Shown piece after piece: positions 58,243 through 64,000 of a stretch of 64,000 nt of DNA (the first letter of the stretch is position 1; each line of letters opens with the position of its first letter). The position numbers and the translations under genes are program-made. Source of the stretch: Mercurialis annua (Eukaryota > Streptophyta > Magnoliopsida > Malpighiales > Euphorbiaceae); contig NC_065572.1 of assembly GCF_937616625.2 (NCBI RefSeq), positions 53,059,653-53,123,652 on the forward strand, in the 5' to 3' direction. A model generated the notes under the pieces. It searched no databases. It was not told the origin of the DNA and worked only from the letters and a program-made list of their open reading frames with translations.

Positions 58243-58897
58243 TCACTATCGCTAAGAATCCTTGACATCCTTTCCTTAACATGCGACAAGCTTTAATAGT
58301 TGAGATAATACTCGTAGAAGATTCCATCTTGTCACCCTGAATTGAAACAGCTTCAATTCCAGGCGTGTTAAATGTCACCGTCTTCCTCCGGCAATCCACA
58401 TTGGCGTAGTGCTGAGCTAGCCAATCCATTCCTAGTATGACGTCAAAAGCTAATACCTCGAGTAAAATCAAGTCAACTAACAAATCTCGTCCTTGAACTC
58501 TTACAGGACAAGACGGATAAACGATACTAACTTCCACACTTTCTCCAACTGGAGTAGCTACTGACAAGGGATTCCTAAGATATGCTGGTTGCACTCCTAA
58601 CTTACTAGCGAAACTAGGCGAAACAAACAAATGCGTAGCGCCCGGATCAAATAAAATTAATGCGTCTTGAGAAGCGATAGGAAAGGTACCTTGCACCACA
58701 GCATTGGAAGCCTGAGCCTCCTGAGAATTCAGTGCAAAGACCCTAGCCTGACTTCCGCCAGCCTGCGAAGTCTGACCAGTACCGCGTCCTCCGCCATTTC
58801 TTCCTCCACAATTTCCATAGCCACGGCCTCTCTGGCCAATGAAGGTACTCCCTGTCTGATCATATCCTGACGCTGCCTGATGAGCAGTCCTCTGCTG
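58243..58897 (-). pseudogene. Gypsy-2 aspartic protease region
   Basis: Gly/Arg/Gln-rich linker, [14 protein letters not shown] (about 58660-58620) and ILGMDWL (about 58445-58425). It is in the same frame as gag part 2 and separated from it only by TAG 58898-58900. DPG in place of D-S/T-G is shared with Gypsy-1. Confidence 0.9.
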
Positions 58898-60087
58898 CTA
58901 ATAAGAAGGTTGTACTACAGTAGTCATCGAGCCTTGGGGCATCTGCCTCGGACAGTCTCTAGCAAAATGGCCCCGTTGACCACAGTTAAAACATGCTCCA
59001 GTAGCAATATAGCACGCGCCGTAGTGCCTCTTATTACAGTTCAGACATATAGGAACTCCGCCTCCCATATCACTCATCGATCTGGCACTAAATCCGGTGC
59101 CTGAAGTACTGACTTTAGTTCCATACCGAGCTTTCTTATTTCTCTGCTGACGTGATGGGGGTCGAGAATAACTTCTAACATATGATTGGGTAGGTGCGCT
59201 CTGTACGCTGTGAAACACATCACTCCTCACAGGCGCAACATTGGAAGGATCGGGAATCTTCCCAAAACGGATCAGAGAAACTTCCATTTGCCTAGCGCTA
59301 TCGATCAGTTGCACTAGGGTTCTTCCGATATCAGATGGCAGACTCACAAATTCAGCTCCTAAACCCTCTATAAACCTTGAGTTCACCCTGACTGGGTCTA
59401 TAGTCAGGTCTGGTGCAAACCTACTAACTCTGGTAAACTCTGTCACAAACTCTTGCACAGACCGATTGCCTCTACTCAAGGTCAACCACTGACTACGATA
59501 AATTTCCGTCACCGCATATGGTAAGAAGTATTCTCTAAAGTGGTTTGCGAATTCAGCCCAGGTCATAGTGTCCATGGTTGACTGAATATGCTGCTGAAAC
59601 CAATCTTTCGCAGGTCCTTTCATTGACATTTCCACCATAATGATGGTCTGTCTCTCATTAGCTTGCAGGCGTCGAGCGTTACGTTCTACTTCTTCAAGGA
59701 AATCGAGAGCATCGTCTGTACTGTCAAACTTAGTTGGCTTGGGCGCATATAAGCCAAGACGATATCTCGGTCAGTGAAAGCAACATTGCGTAGCTGTTGC
59801 TGTTGAAGTTGTTCACGATGCATATTCTGCACCTCAGCCTGATTAGCTTGCATAGCCGCAATTCCCGTAAGAAACTGATTCAGATCAAAACCCACAACAT
59901 TAGGTTGCTGGGCTTGCGCTTGCACTCCAGGTGCCTGCGCCTGGGCCTCTTGGCCACCACCTCCTCCACCCTGAACAGAAGACTCATCTTGAGCTTCTGG
60001 ATGGACGTCATGCGCCCCTTCTATAACGTTACGTGCTGCAGCGGCAGCTCGCTCTACTTCTTGTCGTTGGTCAGACATCCTGACCAA
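58898..60087 (-). pseudogene. gag: Gypsy-2 gag
   Basis: Starts MVRMSDQ at 60087 (M60078 is the likely initiator). A single-base deletion near 59743 in the AYMR(L)KPTKF segment shifts the frame; the rest reads from about 59740 to 58898. The gag core AKDWFQQHIQ...FANHFREYFLPYA spans about 59620-59520. The zinc knuckle CFNCGQRGHFARDC (about 58995-58955) is intact. TAG at 58898-58900 lies opposite CAG of Gypsy-1. Confidence 0.93.
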
Positions 60088-60318
60088 GACGAACAGCGTT
60101 ACTTAGCCACATAATCGCATATTACCGCAAACGCATACCGACTTAAACGCGCATCTCATCACATGCGAACACACACATATGACAGACTCACATCCTAGAG
60201 GAAAGCTGAAAGTTTGAAAATCAAATTAATACGTAACAAAGACAAGACTCAAGTCCTATATGCTGCAGTAGATTCCTAGGAAAATCAATCACTCTTCTGA
60301 CATAAGCAATGGTAACTG

Positions 60319-60336
60319 GACCATGCTCTGATACCA
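60319..60336 (-). other. Primer binding site, Gypsy-2
   Basis: The reverse strand reads TTGGTATCAGAGCATGGTC five bases inside the 5' LTR end, matching initiator methionine tRNA priming. Confidence 0.93.
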
Positions 60337-60340
60337 ACAT

Positions 60341-62554
60341 TGTCACGACCCAATCTCAGGGCTGAGACCGGCGCTAGGGAATGGGAGTGGTTGCTCCGAA
60401 ACCCGTAGCAAGCCTAAAAACGTAAAATAATTTTTCGCGAAACATATACGTCATGCATGACATACATAGACACGTGTCATGCAGAAGCACACATGCCAGG
60501 CACACATACCCTCTGGCAATCACAAATATCACAACGCAGCGGGCGTAAAACATATATATTTTAAAACATTAAAGTTATATCTACAGAAAACTATATATTA
60601 CAGCTGACTTACAAAACACTTATCTACTGCAGCTCTAAGAGTAAAGTACTGTTTCTTTACATACTCAAAAATACAGACTTCTAGAAGTAGGATAGAAGTC
60701 TGTTGCTTCAAAGCGTCTTTATCCTGAAAGGAAATCTGTGAGGGGTCAGTATATTGGGATATACTGAGTGAGTTCATACATTTACTAATAAGTATTCAAA
60801 TAAAATCATAAACGATATTCAATCGTATGCAACCAAGTACAGGATCCTAATGAAACCTTAATCCTCAAACATACTAATAATCGATCGATCAACCAAATCA
60901 TAAATATCAATTGCGAGTCCAACTCGCTGGTGACCCCGCCACTAGATACGGGGACTCCAGACTACACCGTAGCCGAGTACTCTCTCGTATCAAAATCATA
61001 AACTCAATCGTAAATTTCATATTCATCATCAGCTCCCAGCTGAGTCATATCAAAACTGGTGATCAAACAGTCCTATTCTCGCCCAATAGGTAGCACGTTC
61101 CATCGGATCAATACTGGTTTCAAATCAAGCATATGCAATTCGTATAAAAAGAATTCGCATCGTAATTATGCAAAATAACCATAAAGCAATATAAAATATT
61201 TTCATGAATAAATACTTTAAAAGCAAATCGTATAAACTCACTGAAAACGCTTATCCAAAAATACGTCGGGGCTTTAGAACGTCAAGCTTCCCGAACTACT
61301 GGTCCAGCTGCTTCTTGCCTCGCCGGATCTAAAACAATTTTTAAAACATTTGACTTGAATTAGAATCCTATTCTAAGATAGACTCTAGACTCGAGACTCG
61401 ACACGTTTTACTTTCATTAATCGTCGTGCTTCTCACGTATACTCCGATAAACGGTATCAACCTCGTTTACGGATCGTATATCATTTCTAATACAATTCGC
61501 ATTTAACCCCGTTAGGTTAACTATTTACGTTAATCGATCATTTACTATTTGATTTTCAATTCTCGGTATGCGCGTATGACAAACGGGTGTCCAACTAATT
61601 CAATCGGGTACGAAGATCGGGGAGGTGCACGTTCGTGTCTGGGGGGTACACGATCGTGCACCTTGATGGTACACGGTCGTGTACCATGTATTGGTACACG
61701 TTCGTGTACTTTGGTACACGTTCATGTACCATTGATGGTAAACGTTCGTGTACCACAAGTGCACGTGCACGATCCCCCGGAATCGATTTCCGGGGTTTTC
61801 GACCTGCTATATACGTAAAAACGCTCCAAATTCAACCAAAACGCGTATTCTAAGCTTAAAACGCTATACATCAATCCTATAATCGATAAAACGATAAAAT
61901 CGTTTCGTGGCCTAAAACTTTGAATCGATATAACTCAAAATATATCCGTTTAAACGATAAAACGTCAAGCTTACCGTGATTCGCCTCGTGAATACGATCG
62001 TTTGGAGTTATAGAACGTCGGAAATGGGCGAGAAACGGAATCGAGCGACGGAACCGTAAGATATCGTCGTTGAAGCTAAGAAAGGGAAAAGGAATAGGAG
62101 ATGAAGGATTCTGGATCCTTCATCAGATAAAGATTATATATATATCGGCTAACTTACACTTTGGTCCTTGAAACTTTTCAAAAGTTTCAATTTAGTCCAA
62201 AACCTATTCAATTAATCTTTCTATTAATTCATATACGTATTATTTATATCCGAATAAATAATACTAACTCAAAATATATATATATATCCATCGAAAATCC
62301 TCAAATTTCAATTTTCGAGGCTCAATTGGCTAATTTGCACTTTAGCCCCTAAACTTTTCATAAACTACAATTTAGCCCCAAAATGCCTCCACATCCAAAT
62401 TTTCAAAATTAACTCCTTAAATCCCGCTAATTGACTTATTAAATTTTATCCTGAATTTCCGATATAAATTAAATTAAATTCTTTTTAATCTAATTTATCG
62501 GAATCCTAACACGTGGCACGACTTAAATATCTTAAATTATTTTGGGGTATTACA
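60341..62554 (-). repeat. Gypsy-2 5' LTR (2214 bp)
   Basis: Pair of 53043-55258. TATA-like run at about 62145-62131, donor CACG/GTAAGC at 61974, palindrome array 61775-61626, acceptor ending at 60724 (predicted intron 1251 bases). A few base differences and one- to three-base indels separate it from the 3' LTR. Confidence 0.95.
61626..61775 (-). repeat. Palindrome array, GGTACACGTTCGTGTACC units (5' LTR)
   Basis: Same array as in the 3' LTR with small unit differences. For example, GGTACACGGTCGTGTACC at 61669-61686 is a full unit here, and an extra GGTACACGTTCATGTACC lies near 61713. Confidence 0.94.
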
Positions 62555-63166
62555 TACGTCTCACCTAGTGAGGTCGCCGGTGGAAGATACGTCTCCTGGG
62601 ACTCATATATTTTATTTTAGTGACAGTCGGGGATCGGTTTTGGAGATATGTCTCACCGACACGACAACTGGATTATATATTTGTGGTTTAGGGTTTCAAT
62701 GCTTATCCATAATGGTAAAATGCTTTACAAATGTTTTAAGGTTTTAAAGGTTTCACTTAATAAATGTAAATAGTTGTATGAATTCATCTCAGTATATCTG
62801 ACCCTGTTGTTTTCCCAAATTTTTCAGGGATATGATTTGAGCGAGTCAGCTGGTCTCCGATTCTCTATTTCCTCGGAGGTTTATTTCATTTTTATTAAAA
62901 CTGTTAAACTGATTTTATTCTTAGACCGCAATGGTAATTAGAAGTCATACTTATCTTATACGTGTTATCATATTTATACAATTGATTTATATGTTGTTTA
63001 TATAAACTACTAAACTAGATTTGAGTCTCGGTTGCCCCCGAGCAGTGGTTTTCTTGCAGGTTTATATGTTGAGTGGTTATCCGCAAGGCTAGCTACGGGT
63101 TTTGTTATAACCATACCCATACCCTAACGCCGGTCGCGATCTATGAAAATGGGTCGTGACAGACGT

Positions 63167-63517
63167 CATGTTTGGGATCCCAGTATTTTGGAGTTTTTGG
63201 CTTTGCGTGAGTCATTAGTATGAGTTGTTTGTTGCCGTTGGAATCTTATAATTATGGAGGGAGACGCTCTATAGGTTTCACAGGTTGTTAATTCGGGAAC
63301 TGTTACGGATTACAGAAGTTGGGGAATTTGTCAAGAAATTTGTCGTCTCCGTGGATAGTTTTCACATTGTTCGATTCAGCATGTTAATAGACGTTTTAAT
63401 TGTTTAGCACATGATTTAGCTAAGTCAGTTAAAGGTTTAGTTTTACGGAATTTGTATAAACTGTTGTAAACTTTCTCTCTAGATATCTATTTGCTATTAC
63501 GGTCAAAAAGAAAACTC
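63167..63517 (+). pseudogene. LINE-2 ORF2, third part (end of RNase H) and 3' end
   Basis: In phase with 44022 when LTR-B and one 5-base duplication are removed, it reads HVWDPSILEFLALRESL, then a decayed middle with MEGDAL (about 63256), and closes with HVNRRFNCLAHDLAKSV (about 63380-63430). These are the last motifs of a plant LINE RNase H domain. The 3' UTR ends CGGTCAAAAAGAAAA at about 63500-63514. Confidence 0.88.
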
Positions 63518-63528
63518 ATTGGTTATAA

Positions 63529-64000
63529 TAGAAAAAACTGGAATTGCTGGATATTTGAGCAAAAAATACCGATTTTCAATTATTGTGTAATTTTTCTCAA
63601 AGGTTTGAGTTTTATTTTGGTCTATAAACTTATTTTTGAGAGAAATGTAAATAAAATTTTAAATTATGAAATTTAATACTTTAATAAATTTAATTTTTAT
63701 AATTTTTACTTTTCTTATTTTTAACTTTTTAATATTCTTACTTCATATATTTTTAAAAATAAAAAATCTAAAAAATTAAAATATTAGAAAAAAATATTTA
63801 CTATTTTTGGTGTATTTGTAGTGATTTTATAATATATACACGTTATAGTGTATTTTTGGTATATTTATATGTATTTTTGGTGTGTTTCGGGATATTTATA
63901 TTTTTTGGTGTATTTCTACCGTTTTTTTAGTATATCTATGGTGCATTTGCTGTGTTTATGGTGTATTTGACACTATAAAATGCCATAAATATACTATATT
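63529..64000. repeat. AT-rich flank with degenerate TTTTTGGTGTATTT repeats
   Basis: From about 63795 to 63970 a motif TTTTTGGTGTATTT(G/A/T)TAG recurs about eight times with irregular spacing of 15-30 bases. The preceding ~250 bases are A/T-rich without a feature. A 61-residue frame at 63491-63676 has no domain. Confidence 0.55.

Larger units (their letters stand above)
53038..62559 (-). mobile_element. Gypsy-2: complete Tekay/Del-like chromovirus, TSD TACGT
   Basis: The element is 53043-62554 (9512 bp) on the minus strand, flanked by TACGT at 53038-53042 and 62555-62559. The LTRs (60341-62554 and 53043-55258) are about 98% alike in the parts I compared. PBS (60319-60336, reversed) and PPT (55261-55273, reversed) are in place. 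Gag-pol is closely related to Gypsy-1 but independently broken. It is inserted in LTR-B, next to the Gypsy-3 remnant. Confidence 0.96.
44018..63166 (+). mobile_element. LTR-B: gypsy LTR inside LINE-2, host of Gypsy-3 and Gypsy-2
   Basis: It starts TGTAATAACCCG at 44023 and ends GGGTCGTGACA at 63161. The flanks ACCGT (44018-44022) and GACGT (63162-63166) occupy the TSD positions, with two differences. The LTR pieces are 44023-44517, about 52934-53042 and 62560-63161. Compared with LTR-A, about 1 kb of the middle is missing at the Gypsy-3 junction. The first piece has a palindrome cassette and TATAAAT at 44319; the last has the CTGACCCTGTTG...TTTTTCAG/G module. No PBS follows, so it behaves as a solo LTR. 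Confidence 0.85.
38748..63528 (+). mobile_element. LINE-2: 5'-truncated L1-type LINE, split by a Pack-MULE and by LTR-B
   Basis: ATTGGTTATAA at 38748-38758 and 63518-63528 is the target duplication. The LINE pieces are 38759-41249, 42785-44022 and 63167-63514, about 4.1 kb in total, ending ATTACGGTCAAAAAGAAAA, a plant L1-style 3' end. The 5' end starts within the endonuclease domain, a usual truncation. The reading frame continues in phase across both insertion sites once the insert and one TSD copy are removed, which confirms the pieces belong together. Confidence 0.93.

Overview
This 64 kb window looks like a gene-free block of nested transposable elements from an angiosperm nuclear genome, probably repeat-rich pericentromeric-type chromatin. 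The evidence is plant-type Ty3/gypsy chromovirus (Tekay/Del-like) gag-pol with LTRs of the form TGTAATACCCC...GTGACA and an initiator-Met primer binding site (PBS), a degenerate Ty1/copia element, plant L1 LINEs with DUF4283-type ORF1, zf-RVT and RNase H domains, Tat/Ogre-like LTRs, a non-autonomous hAT and a Pack-MULE. I found no intact host gene, rRNA, tRNA or CRISPR array. The species cannot be named from this sequence. Layout, left half: Gypsy-1 (plus; 1-7819, its 5' LTR cut by the window edge) is fused by a deletion to a decayed copia element (7820-15722). Next come an antisense gypsy LTR (15723-17869), the 3' end of a Tat-like element with minisatellites and its LTR (17870-about 21300), and unassigned AT-rich DNA. 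A gypsy LTR called LTR-A (about 23290-36574) follows. It has been split by an L1 LINE (minus; 24589-29656, 16 bp target-site duplication, TSD), a solo gypsy LTR (30008-31631, TSD CTAGT) and a non-autonomous LTR element (32202-36088, TSD AGTAG). An antisense Tat-like LTR (about 36720-38450) carries a hAT-type element (36867-37680). Layout, right half: from 38759 to 63517 there is one 5'-truncated LINE (LINE-2, TSD ATTGGTTATAA) broken twice. The first break is a Pack-MULE (41250-42774, TSD TTATCATGGG) that carries a captured enoyl-CoA delta-isomerase-like fragment. The second is a gypsy LTR, LTR-B (44023-63161). LTR-B itself holds the non-autonomous Gypsy-3 (44518-about 52931) and a complete but coding-dead Gypsy-2 (minus; 53043-62554, TSD TACGT). 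Removing the inserts plus one TSD copy makes the LINE-2 reading frame continue in phase, so the order of insertion is well supported. Most notable observation: the gypsy LTRs, otherwise diverged, carry arrays of short perfect or near-perfect palindromes at two fixed positions. One lies just upstream of the TATA box; the other starts about 370-420 nt downstream of it, inside a predicted LTR-resident leader intron. The position and the palindromic form are kept, often with a CGTTCG/CGAACG centre, but the arm sequence is replaced between families and even between two closely related copies. I know of no described feature that explains this. How the parts act together: Gypsy-1 and Gypsy-2 descend from one autonomous chromovirus (Gag, protease, RT, RNase H, integrase, chromodomain). 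Gypsy-3, the solo LTRs and the 463-bp-LTR element have no recognisable pol and presumably relied on such machinery in trans. Every coding region is broken, and most of the premature stops that can be compared between copies are C-to-T or G-to-A changes, as expected after long DNA methylation.
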